Source: Betaproteobacteria bacterium (lineage in GTDB: Bacteria > Pseudomonadota > Gammaproteobacteria > Burkholderiales > SG8-39). Taken from it: 6,083 bases of DNA. The stretch is taken from NCBI GenBank assembly GCA_005882235.1, contig VBCT01000180.1:1-6083 (forward strand), written 5' to 3'. Below are positions 1 through 5,489 of this stretch, piece after piece. How positions within the stretch are numbered: position 1 is the first letter of the stretch; each line of letters opens with the position of its first letter. The notes under the pieces are model-generated. The model had not been told where the DNA came from. It made no database searches and was given only the letters and a program-made list of their open reading frames with translations. A program made the translations under genes and the position numbers.

Positions 1-715
1 AAACCGGCTCGTCGCGATTTGGCAACGCGGCGAATTCCGCCGGCTTGTTGCCGAGCGGCTCGACGCCGACGCGGACATCCACGACGTTGCGGCTTCCGCC
101 GTCCACGGTTGCCTTGACGCCGCGGCTTTCAAAATGTCTGAGAAATTCAGGATTCTGGTAGGCGCCGGCCTCAACTTCTTCCCATGCAAGAACCGTGTAC
201 TCTCCAGGCAACAGACCGCGCACCGAAAACGACCCAACTTGATCGGCTATCTCGGTTCGGAATGCGGCAGGATTTTCTCTCCGGTTTGGCGCAGGAGCGA
301 TCACGACGACGCTGTTGTCGGCCGGCTGACCGCTTCGACTCCTCACCACTCCTTCGATCGCACCGACGCTGCCGGCCCCGCCAAGATACAAATCGAGCGC
401 CCCCTGCGGGTTGCCATCGACGTCAATACCGCCATCGATGACTTCCGCGCCCCCGTACCGGGCTGATGTGAGGTAGACGTTGGCGGGGAGTCCGCTGACT
501 TCGATCCGGAACCGGCCATTTGCCACATTGGGGATCGTGAACGCCCCACCTTTTGTCATCGCACCGCCCGGGTTGCGTGAATCTGTCGCTAGGATTGAAG
601 GCGACCCGGCCATGGGACGGAGCGCAACTTCAATACTCGCTGGATCCAGTGGGACTGGAAACGGTTGCGAGGCGATGAGCTGGCCCGCCAGGGACCCATT
701 GGGCCGGACGGCCAA
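1..715 (-). CDS. C-terminal part of a carboxypeptidase-regulatory-like (Ig-fold) protein, truncated at both ends
   Basis: Read on the minus strand, one frame is open from just below a TAG stop at 730-728 to the left edge, about 238 codons. It contains patterns typical of large extracellular Ig-fold/carboxypeptidase-regulatory-like proteins: FTIPNVANGRFRIEVSGLP, then YLTSARYGGAEVIDGG, then GSFSVRGLLPGEYTVLAWE, followed by EAGAYQNPEFLRHFESRG. In such proteins, which I recall as abundant in Acidobacteriota, the last motif lies near the C-terminus, so the true end is probably just outside the window. The N-terminus is abnormal: family members usually have a signal peptide and several hundred more residues, but here the frame closes at 728-730. 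The only possible starts are a TTG at 715 or an internal ATG at 613, neither with a clear Shine-Dalgarno sequence, and no homologous continuation was seen upstream in other frames. I read it as an N-terminally truncated remnant; a short cytoplasmic protein is less likely. Its function is unknown; the fold suggests carbohydrate or protein binding outside the cell. Confidence 0.6.
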   Translation of the reverse strand, partial: MAVRPNGSLAGQLIASQPFPVPLDPASIEVALRPMAGSPSILATDSRNPGGAMTKGGAFTIPNVANGRFRIEVSGLPANVYLTSARYGGAEVIDGGIDVDGNPQGALDLYLGGAGSVGAIEGVVRSRSGQPADNSVVVIAPAPNRRENPAAFRTEIADQVGSFSVRGLLPGEYTVLAWEEVEAGAYQNPEFLRHFESRGVKATVDGGSRNVVDVRVGVEPLGNKPAEFAALPNRDEPV

Positions 716-771
716 TATTAAATAGAACTAGCCCAATTGAATTAAGCCAATTTCCAAGAAAGCGAATTCGA

Positions 772-785
772 TCTGTTAGGTATAG
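772..785 (+). repeat. Copy 1 of an imperfect 14-bp repeat, overlapping a -10-like box
   Basis: TCTGTTAGGTATAG matches 13 of 14 bases with positions 2152-2165. TATAGT at 781-786 overlaps its end and fits a sigma70 -10 box in 5 of 6 bases for the downstream secreted-protein gene, but I see no matching -35 at a suitable distance. A pair this similar is expected by chance in 6 kb, so only its placement in two gene-upstream regions makes it notable. Confidence 0.25.
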
Positions 786-848
786 TCTTGGGCTGCTCGC
801 TGGGAGGACGACCCAAACTCGACAACCCGAGAGAGCTATTAATCTATC

Positions 849-855
849 AAGGAGG
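849..855 (+). promoter_or_regulatory. Strong Shine-Dalgarno that fixes the start at 860
   Basis: AAGGAGG lies 4 bases before the ATG at 860. It selects this start over an in-frame upstream codon at 788, which would place 24 extra residues ahead of an otherwise well-formed signal peptide. It is the only near-consensus ribosome binding site in the window, suggesting strong translation. Confidence 0.85.
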
Positions 856-859
856 GTGT

Positions 860-1453
860 ATGACGGACAGCAAGCAATCGGCGTGGTTCAAAGGTGTGGT
901 CCGGGTCTCAGCGATCAGCCTGGCTGTGCTGCTTCCAGCTACGGCTCTAGCGTGGTTCTGTGGCACTGGCCGTATGACTGGCGGGGGCAAGTTGGTGAGC
1001 GTGATTAGTGACGTCGGGGGCGTGGATGTTACCTCGCCGACGACGAACGGTTATGAACTTCACTGCGATAACAGTTTACCCAACAACCTGGAGGTTAATT
1101 CTCACGACCCTAACGGCTTCCACTTCCACCTCGACGCCCTCCAGACCGCGAATTGTTACACCACCCTCGGCAATCAAAACCCGCCTGCCGCAGGTTTTGA
1201 CACCTTTGACGCCGTAGGAAGGGGCACCTGGAGCAACGGAAACACCTCGATAGCTGCCTGTGCAGAGTGGATATTTATCGACGGGCAAGGCAGCCCCCAG
1301 AACAATAGCTCCTACATTCGGATCACGGATCTGCCGCCGTTAGGAAATACCGACATATGCGGTGGAACGTCGGTCAACACCTGCCCCGGCAACACACTTC
1401 TCCTGGTCCCTGCTCAGACCCCTCTGAAGGGACAAAACCAGGCCCACAAGTAA
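860..1453 (+). CDS. Small secreted protein of the TGGG/ELHC/NQAHK type, function unknown
   Basis: This gene encodes 197 residues. Residues 1-31 form a Sec signal peptide: basic K5/K11/R15, a hydrophobic core at about 16-30, and a cleavage site after ALA (29-31). The mature part starts WFCGTGRMTGGG and contains GYELHCD (64-70), NNLEVN (75-80), FHFHLDAL (87-94), GFDTFDAVGRGTW (112-124), AEWIFIDG (135-142) and a C-terminal KGQNQAHK. This order of motifs (TGGG, ELHC, NLxVN, FHL, FDTF.G.G, W.F.D, G.NQAHK) recurs in secreted bacterial proteins, sometimes as a domain of larger ones (I recall the name post-COAP-1 in databases, unverified). Mature cysteines lie at 34, 69, 99, 134, 167 and 175; their even number allows three disulfides, fitting an extracytoplasmic location. 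No catalytic motif is evident, so the role is unknown. The gene stands alone, converging on the regulator gene across the hairpin at 1478-1504. Confidence 0.85.
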   Translation: MTDSKQSAWFKGVVRVSAISLAVLLPATALAWFCGTGRMTGGGKLVSVISDVGGVDVTSPTTNGYELHCDNSLPNNLEVNSHDPNGFHFHLDALQTANCYTTLGNQNPPAAGFDTFDAVGRGTWSNGNTSIAACAEWIFIDGQGSPQNNSSYIRITDLPPLGNTDICGGTSVNTCPGNTLLLVPAQTPLKGQNQAHK

Positions 1454-1477
1454 CCGCAGGAGCAACGGACCACGACC

Positions 1478-1504
1478 GGGGGAGAGGACTTCTTCCTCTC
1501 CCCC
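1478..1504. terminator. Perfect 11-bp hairpin between convergent genes
   Basis: GGGGGAGAGGA (1478-1488) pairs exactly with TCCTCTCCCCC (1494-1504) around the five-base loop CTTCT. It begins 24 bases after the stop at 1453 and sits 38 bases from the end of the minus-strand regulator gene, the expected place for a shared bidirectional terminator. Neither side has a clear T-tract, so it is not a textbook intrinsic terminator. It may instead stabilise the 3' end of the transcript or act together with Rho. Confidence 0.65.
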
Positions 1505-1542
1505 GAAGCGGCACAGAGGGCAGTCTTGGCTCCGGGAGTGGT

Positions 1543-2148
1543 CTACTCATCGCGAAAGCGCGCGTGTACGAGCTTTCCGATGACGCCGGAACGGGTCGTG
1601 ACGCCCATCTTGATCATGACGAGCCGCAAGAAAGTCTTCACAGTGTTCGGGCTGATGTTCATTCGTTGCGCGATTTCTTTACTAGTGAGCCCGTCTGCCA
1701 GATGCAGCACCGCTTCGATTTCGCGGTCGGTCAGTTGAAAGCGCGCCACGAGGTCAAGGGGCACGCTGTCACGTTCAACCGTGATTGCGACGGTGGGTTT
1801 GGAACCGCCGTTTGATTCGGGTTCCAGAACGAAAGTCCGCCACAGATAGCGCCTTCTGCCCGACACGAAGTGCGTTGTCGTAGTGGGGAAATCATCAACG
1901 CCCGGCTTCTTTCCGACGATCGATCGGATCGACCGCGAGAATTCGGCGTTAGGTGTTTTCGCTGGTCGATTTGGATAGGCAAATATGGTAAACGCCTCGG
2001 AGTTGCAGTAGGTGGGCTTCAAAGACGAATCCAACAGGATGAGCCCGACTCTGGCAGCGTTTGCTCCCTTCGCCCGTGGCCACTTGGGTGCTACTGAGTC
2101 TTTAGTCGCCGGTTGGGGGAAACGGCCGAGAGGCTTTTCTGAAGACAT
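1543..2148 (-). CDS. PAS-like sensor with LuxR-type HTH, transcriptional regulator
   Basis: This gene encodes 201 residues. Residues 33-125 look like a degenerate PAS-type sensor: it opens ARVGLILLDSSLKPTYCN, typical of PAS strand A and its turn, passes through SGRRRYLW, and ends in the strand PTVAITVER. Residues 137-193 are a GerE/LuxR DNA-binding domain: FQLTDREIEAVLHLADGL, then TSKEIAQRMNISPNTVKTFL with the recognition helix, then KMGVTTRSG. There is no receiver domain with a phosphorylatable aspartate and no acyl-homoserine-lactone domain, so it is probably a one-component regulator sensing an unknown signal. I recall PAS-LuxR proteins of this shape from Acidobacteriota. The ATG at 2148 is the only ATG or GTG before the upstream in-frame stop, but it lacks a Shine-Dalgarno sequence, so translation may depend on the preceding ORF or be leaderless. 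The gene converges on the secreted-protein gene. Confidence 0.88.
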   Translation of the reverse strand: MSSEKPLGRFPQPATKDSVAPKWPRAKGANAARVGLILLDSSLKPTYCNSEAFTIFAYPNRPAKTPNAEFSRSIRSIVGKKPGVDDFPTTTTHFVSGRRRYLWRTFVLEPESNGGSKPTVAITVERDSVPLDLVARFQLTDREIEAVLHLADGLTSKEIAQRMNISPNTVKTFLRLVMIKMGVTTRSGVIGKLVHARFRDE

Positions 2149-2151
2149 GGG

Positions 2152-2165
2152 TCTGTTAGGTGTAG
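2152..2165 (+). repeat. Copy 2 of an imperfect 14-bp repeat, in the regulator leader
   Basis: TCTGTTAGGTGTAG lies 3 bases upstream of the regulator's ATG on the minus strand and differs from the copy at 772-785 at one position. The core GTTAGGTGT recurs at 1948-1956 inside the regulator gene. It could be an operator for autoregulation, but chance explains it equally well. Confidence 0.22.
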
Positions 2166-2182
2166 CGGCTGGATCGATCCGT

Positions 2183-2464
2183 TCAACTCTTGACGATCCG
2201 GTATGACGCTCTCGGCATTGATCCTTCCGCAGTGAAAGATAGGAGAATCAATTCGCCGCTGAAGCTGGGGCGGCTCGCTGGCGCGCTGCAATCCGAGGCT
2301 TGAACGGTCCTGGGTGATCCACAATCCGGTCTTATGTTAATTTCGTTCCACCTCGCGCACCCCTCAGCAGGGGCGATCGGAGCCAGTCTAGTGGTAAAGG
2401 CGGCGGTGGTCATGCAAAACGACGCAGCTAAATGCCCGGCGCAAAGCGCGAGAAATCGCAACAT
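2183..2464 (-). CDS. Possible small secreted protein upstream of the regulator, unrecognised
   Basis: This ORF encodes 93 residues and reads toward the regulator gene with a 34-base gap, so the two may be co-transcribed. GGGAG on the minus strand (2475-2471) lies 6 bases before the ATG at 2464, a good ribosome binding site. The N-terminus MLRFLALCAGHLAASFCMTT resembles a signal peptide or lipoprotein leader. The rest has no motif I can name with confidence. The segment NEINIRP at about residues 40-46, followed later by SFSGELILLSFTAEG, loosely recalls the start of TIGR03435-type acidobacterial secreted proteins (FEVASIKP, then SPGRLxLxC), which are much longer. If that is right, this is an eroded N-terminal remnant. 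It may also be a spurious frame. Confidence 0.35.
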   Translation of the reverse strand: MLRFLALCAGHLAASFCMTTAAFTTRLAPIAPAEGCARWNEINIRPDCGSPRTVQASDCSAPASRPSFSGELILLSFTAEGSMPRASYRIVKS

Positions 2465-2518
2465 GGTTATCTCCCTACGGTTGTTGATCGCACGCTAGCA
2501 TTGACGCGGCGTTGCGCA

Positions 2519-2538
2519 CATCCCATGTTTATGGGATG
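2519..2538. repeat. Perfect 8-bp inverted repeat with 4-base loop
   Basis: CATCCCAT (2519-2526) and ATGGGATG (2531-2538) are exact reverse complements around GTTT. The element lies upstream of the small minus-strand ORF starting at 2464. There is no following T-tract, so it is not an obvious terminator. It could be an operator for a dimeric protein or part of a mobile-element end. Confidence 0.45.
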
Positions 2539-2691
2539 CCCTCGCGTTGCTCAACGGGATGCCGCTCCCTCCCCAGGAAACCTGCTGCGACTTACGCTAC
2601 GCCCGCGCTACCGCGATGTCAACGTCTGGGCCTTCATCGCGCAGCACGTCCCCGAAATGCCGGGTCGCGGACTACACTCGCGTTCGCATCC

Positions 2692-2811
2692 GATGACGCA
2701 CTCTTCGAGCAGGCGCTGCAGGCGCCCCTCGGATCGCAGTTCCGCGAGGTGGCGATCGGCGCATTGATAGAGGGGACTCGCGCGCGGCTTACGCTGGTGA
2801 TACACGCCGCC
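2692..2811 (-). pseudogene. Probable N-terminal remnant of an IS91-like transposase
   Basis: On the minus strand the frame reads GGVYHQRKPRASPLYQCADR followed by HLAELRSEGRLQRLLEECVI. This resembles the N-terminus of IS91-family (Y2/HUH) transposases, which often begin with Y.PR.P..S.LY...... H...L and lead into a cysteine-rich zinc-binding domain. That domain (F..CG....GFAR..C..C) does not follow here in any frame I read, and neither the HUH motif nor the catalytic tyrosines are present, so at most about 40 residues survive. The recognition is from pattern memory over a short stretch and is tentative; a chance match in a GC-rich frame is the alternative. Confidence 0.38.
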
Positions 2812-3084
2812 TTTGGCCGTCCTGCCCGCCGCTCCCGCGCCTCGCTCGCCGCATCCTGACATGATGCGAGCAACGCGGCGACGCGCGCCCGGTGGTATCG
2901 CAATGTCTGGATCGCACGCCATCGGGCGCGCTCGGGGCGCGTGCGTCAACGCCGCGGGGCGAAGTTCGCTAAGGACGAAATCCGGTATCGGTCGGGTGCG
3001 TCAATCAAGCGACTGGATCCCCCCGATAGAACGTCCAGGCGGTACCATTGCGCCTTTGCTTTCACCTCGAACCAAGACGTCAAA

Positions 3085-4332
3085 ATGGCTCAGCCGCTTC
3101 CCGGAATGAAACCCCGCCCCGACCAGGAGCTCGCTCTCAACATGAAGCTCGTCTCGCACCACGAGCTAGAGGGTTTCGGCGGAATCGGCGAGGGCATGGG
3201 CATGCAGCTCTCGCGTGACGGCAGGAGAATACTGTGGCTCGCGCACGAGTCCGCGCCCAAGAACTTCACCGCGGTGGACGTCACCGATCCGAGGAATCCG
3301 CGCGTAGTCGTACAGACCGAGCTTCCGCACGCGAAAGTCCGGTCCAACTCCCTGGACGTGGTCGGCGACATCATGGCGGTCGCGTACCAGACGAGCGCAG
3401 TGAACACCAAGCCCGCGGGCTTCGACCTCTTCGACATCGGCAAGCCGGAGAGTCCGAAGCTGATTTCGCATTTCGACGCGTCGGGCGAGCATTCGCGCGG
3501 CGTGCACGCGGTGTGGTTCGTCGACGGGGAATACGTGCACATGGCATCGGGCGCGCCGGACTTCCAGCCGACGAACCCGGCGGACGACCAGTTCTACCGC
3601 ATCGTCGACGTGCGCAAACCCGCGAAGCCCGAAGAGGTGGGGCGCTGGTGGCTGCCCGGCACGCGCGTGGGCGACTCCACGCCGCCGCTTGCGCGCCATC
3701 CGAAGTTCGACTCGGGCTATCGCGCGCACAACACCAACGTCTTTCCCCAGCGGCCCGACCGCGCCTATGTCGGCTACATCTCCGGCGGCGCGGTGATCCT
3801 CGACATCGCCGACAAATCTCGACCAAAGCTTATCTCGCACTGGCGCTATTCGCCGCCTTACACCGGGTTCACCCATACGGTATTGCCGCTCTTCGAGCGG
3901 GGACTCCTGATCGTGAGCGACGAATGCGTCCATCCCGACGGGAAGGACTGGCCGAAGCTCGTCTGGGTGGTGGACGCGCGCCTCGAGAGCAATCCGGTGC
4001 CGATCAGCACCTTTCCCCTGCCGCCCGTGGAGGCCTTTGCCAAGAACGGCGGACGCTTCGGCGCGCACAACCTGCACGAGAACCTGCCGGTGCCCGGCTC
4101 CTGGAAGTCCGAAGACGTCATCGTCGGAACGTTCTTCGGCGGCGGCGTGCGCGCCTTCGACGTGAGCAACCCCTACCAGCCGCAGGAAATCGCCTACTTC
4201 GTGCCTCCAGCGCCCAAGCTCTCGCGCGCGGGGTCGATCCAGCTGAACGACGTCTACGTCGACGACCGGCGGCTGGTGTATACGGTCGACCGCTTCGCGG
4301 GCGGCCTCTACGTCCTCGAGATGACCATTTGA
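3085..4332 (+). CDS. LVIVD-repeat beta-propeller protein, probable metalloprotein
   Basis: From the ATG at 3085 the product has 415 residues. LVIVD-type repeats occur at about 61-77 (FTAVDVTDPRNP), 113-130 (FDLFDIGKPESPKLISHF), 170-188, 235-253 (GAVILDIADKSRPKLISHW), 291-310, 354-372 (GVRAFDVSNPYQPQEIAYF) and 407-415, consistent with a propeller of about seven blades. There is no signal peptide or membrane segment, so it is probably cytoplasmic. Histidines recur at the start of an inner strand in successive blades: RGVH141, RAH215NTN, FTH264T and AH328NLH331. This suggests a metal or substrate site at the central channel. I recall close relatives in rhizobia and Burkholderiales with no assigned function. 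The start is uncertain: 3085, 3106 (M8) and 3142 (M20) are all in frame. 3142 has AGGAG at 3125-3129 but at a long 12-base spacing, and 3085 has only a weak site. The stop overlaps the start of the GTPase gene. Confidence 0.9.
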   Translation: MAQPLPGMKPRPDQELALNMKLVSHHELEGFGGIGEGMGMQLSRDGRRILWLAHESAPKNFTAVDVTDPRNPRVVVQTELPHAKVRSNSLDVVGDIMAVAYQTSAVNTKPAGFDLFDIGKPESPKLISHFDASGEHSRGVHAVWFVDGEYVHMASGAPDFQPTNPADDQFYRIVDVRKPAKPEEVGRWWLPGTRVGDSTPPLARHPKFDSGYRAHNTNVFPQRPDRAYVGYISGGAVILDIADKSRPKLISHWRYSPPYTGFTHTVLPLFERGLLIVSDECVHPDGKDWPKLVWVVDARLESNPVPISTFPLPPVEAFAKNGGRFGAHNLHENLPVPGSWKSEDVIVGTFFGGGVRAFDVSNPYQPQEIAYFVPPAPKLSRAGSIQLNDVYVDDRRLVYTVDRFAGGLYVLEMTI

Positions 4333-5399
4333 GCCCGAGCCCGGCGCCCACGCGCGATTCGCTGGCGGGAAAACTCCCGGTCAGCCTGATCACCGGATTT
4401 CTCGGCAGCGGCAAGACGACGTTGCTGAAACGCCTGTTGCGCGATCCCGGGATGAACCGGGCGGCGGTGATCATCAACGAGTTCGGCGAGGTCGGCATCG
4501 ACCACGAGCTCGTCGCCTCGTCCTCCGAGAGCATGACGCTGCTCTCCAACGGCTGCCTGTGCTGCACCGTGCGCACCGACCTGCAGGAAACGCTGCGCGA
4601 GCTCTTCATCAAGCGCCGGGCGGGCGAAGTGATGGCCTTCGACCGCGTCTTCGTCGAGACCACCGGGCTCGCCGACCCGGTACCGGTGCTGCACACGCTG
4701 CAGACCGACGGGATGCTCGGCGCGCAGTACCGCCTCGATTGCGTGGTGACGCTCATCGACGCGGTGAACGGCCTGCAAAACCTCGACGACATGCCCGAGG
4801 CCGCGAAGCAGGCGGCGGTCGCCGACCGCATCGTGATCACCAAGAGCGACATCGCCGAGCCCGGCGCGGTTGCGGCGCTCGAAGCGAGACTGGCGAGGAT
4901 GAACCCTTACGCCGCGCACTGCCTTGCGGTGAACGGCGAGGTAGACGTGGCGTTCCTGCGCGACGTCGGGCCGAGGAGCACGCACGCCATGCCGCAGGAC
5001 CTCGAGCGCTGGCTCGCGCCCTCGGGCGAGGCGCGCCCCGAAGGCGCCTATCTGGGCGAGCGCGTTCGCGCCGGGGCGCACGACGCAGCTATCCGCTCGT
5101 TCTGCCTGTGGTTCGAGAAAGCCTTCACCTGGGACACGTTCTCGGCCGCGGTGCAGGTGCTGACCTCGCTGCGTGGGTCCGATCTGCTGCGCGTGAAAGG
5201 CTTCGTCAACGTCGCGGGCGAACCCGGGCCGGTCCTCGTGCAGGGGGCACAGCACGTATTTCACCCGCCGGTCACGCTCGAAGCCTGGGCGGGCGAGGAC
5301 CGGCGCTCGCGCATCGTGTTCATCACGCGCAATCTTTCGCGCGAATCGGTCGAAGCGCTCTTCGCCGCCGTGGGAACGCTCGCCGCTCCGCTCAACTGA
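4329..5399 (+). CDS. CobW/COG0523-family G3E GTPase, putative metallochaperone
   Basis: The product has 356 residues if translation starts at TTG 4329, which overlaps the propeller gene's TGA as TTGA; no ATG or GTG lies nearby in frame. The G domain is complete: Walker A GFLGSGKTT (23-31), INEFGEVGID (49-58), the metal-binding CxCC motif in NGCLCC (74-79; C76, C78, C79), Walker B/G3 region VFVETTGLADP (107-117) and the base-recognition motif TKSD (171-174). The C-terminal CobW_C domain spans about 255-345 (IRSFCLWFEKAFTW to ITRNLSRESVEALF). Length is normal for the family. These GTPases deliver metals such as Zn or Co to client proteins; which metal is not determined by the sequence. There are no cobalamin-biosynthesis neighbours, so a cobW symbol is not justified. 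Overlap with the propeller gene indicates co-translation and suggests that protein as client. Confidence 0.93.
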   Translation: MSPSPAPTRDSLAGKLPVSLITGFLGSGKTTLLKRLLRDPGMNRAAVIINEFGEVGIDHELVASSSESMTLLSNGCLCCTVRTDLQETLRELFIKRRAGEVMAFDRVFVETTGLADPVPVLHTLQTDGMLGAQYRLDCVVTLIDAVNGLQNLDDMPEAAKQAAVADRIVITKSDIAEPGAVAALEARLARMNPYAAHCLAVNGEVDVAFLRDVGPRSTHAMPQDLERWLAPSGEARPEGAYLGERVRAGAHDAAIRSFCLWFEKAFTWDTFSAAVQVLTSLRGSDLLRVKGFVNVAGEPGPVLVQGAQHVFHPPVTLEAWAGEDRRSRIVFITRNLSRESVEALFAAVGTLAAPLN

Positions 5400-5420
5400 C
5401 CGTGGGCGACGCGCCCTCAA

Positions 5421-5450
5421 TTGCACGACCGGCAAGGGGCGAGCTATGAT
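5421..5450 (+). promoter_or_regulatory. Candidate sigma70-like promoter for the ThDP-enzyme gene
   Basis: TTGCAC (5421-5426) and TATGAT (5445-5450) are separated by 18 bases. The -10 matches consensus in 5 of 6 positions, the -35 only in its TTG. A transcript would start near 5457 and give a leader of about 33 bases before the ATG at 5490. It lies in the 90-base gap after the GTPase gene and would let the enzyme be expressed apart from the propeller-GTPase pair. Confidence 0.45.
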
Positions 5451-5489
5451 CGGCTTCCCCTCAAGTCGTGCCGGATCACAGGAACGCTG

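Larger units (their letters stand above)
2465..3084. other. Gene-poor junction region
   Basis: No intact recognisable gene is visible in these 620 bases. Short open frames exist on both strands but show no convincing family signature or ribosome binding site. The exceptions are a transposase-like fragment at about 2692-2811 (minus) and the inverted repeat at 2519-2538, followed by the 8-bp direct repeat GGGATGCC at 2533-2540 and 2556-2563. GC content rises visibly across this stretch. The promoter of the downstream propeller gene should lie near its right end, but I cannot point to a convincing -35/-10 pair. Confidence 0.6.

Noticed and set aside
134..725. Plus-strand open frames in the left end
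   Set aside because: They have no recognisable motif, while the minus-strand frame over the same bases shows clear Ig-fold/carboxypeptidase-regulatory patterns.
788..859. Alternative upstream start for the secreted protein
   Set aside because: It would precede a clean signal peptide with 24 extra residues and ignore the AAGGAGG site just before 860.
2360..2373. Short hairpin CCCCT-CAGC-AGGGG
   Set aside because: Only five base pairs, no T-tract, inside a possible coding frame; too weak to call a terminator.
2432..2949. Possible CRISPR, tRNA or integration site in the gene-poor stretch
   Set aside because: I saw no regularly spaced repeats, no cloverleaf-like segment with a T-arm GTTCRA motif, and no long direct repeats flanking it.
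3166..4077. Minus-strand open frame (303 codons) opposite the propeller gene
   Set aside because: Same GC-driven shadow; the plus-strand frame carries the recognisable LVIVD repeats.
3234..4328. Upstream extension of the GTPase frame through the propeller gene
   Set aside because: The extension is an Arg-rich out-of-frame reading of the propeller gene; the G domain needs only the part from about 4329.
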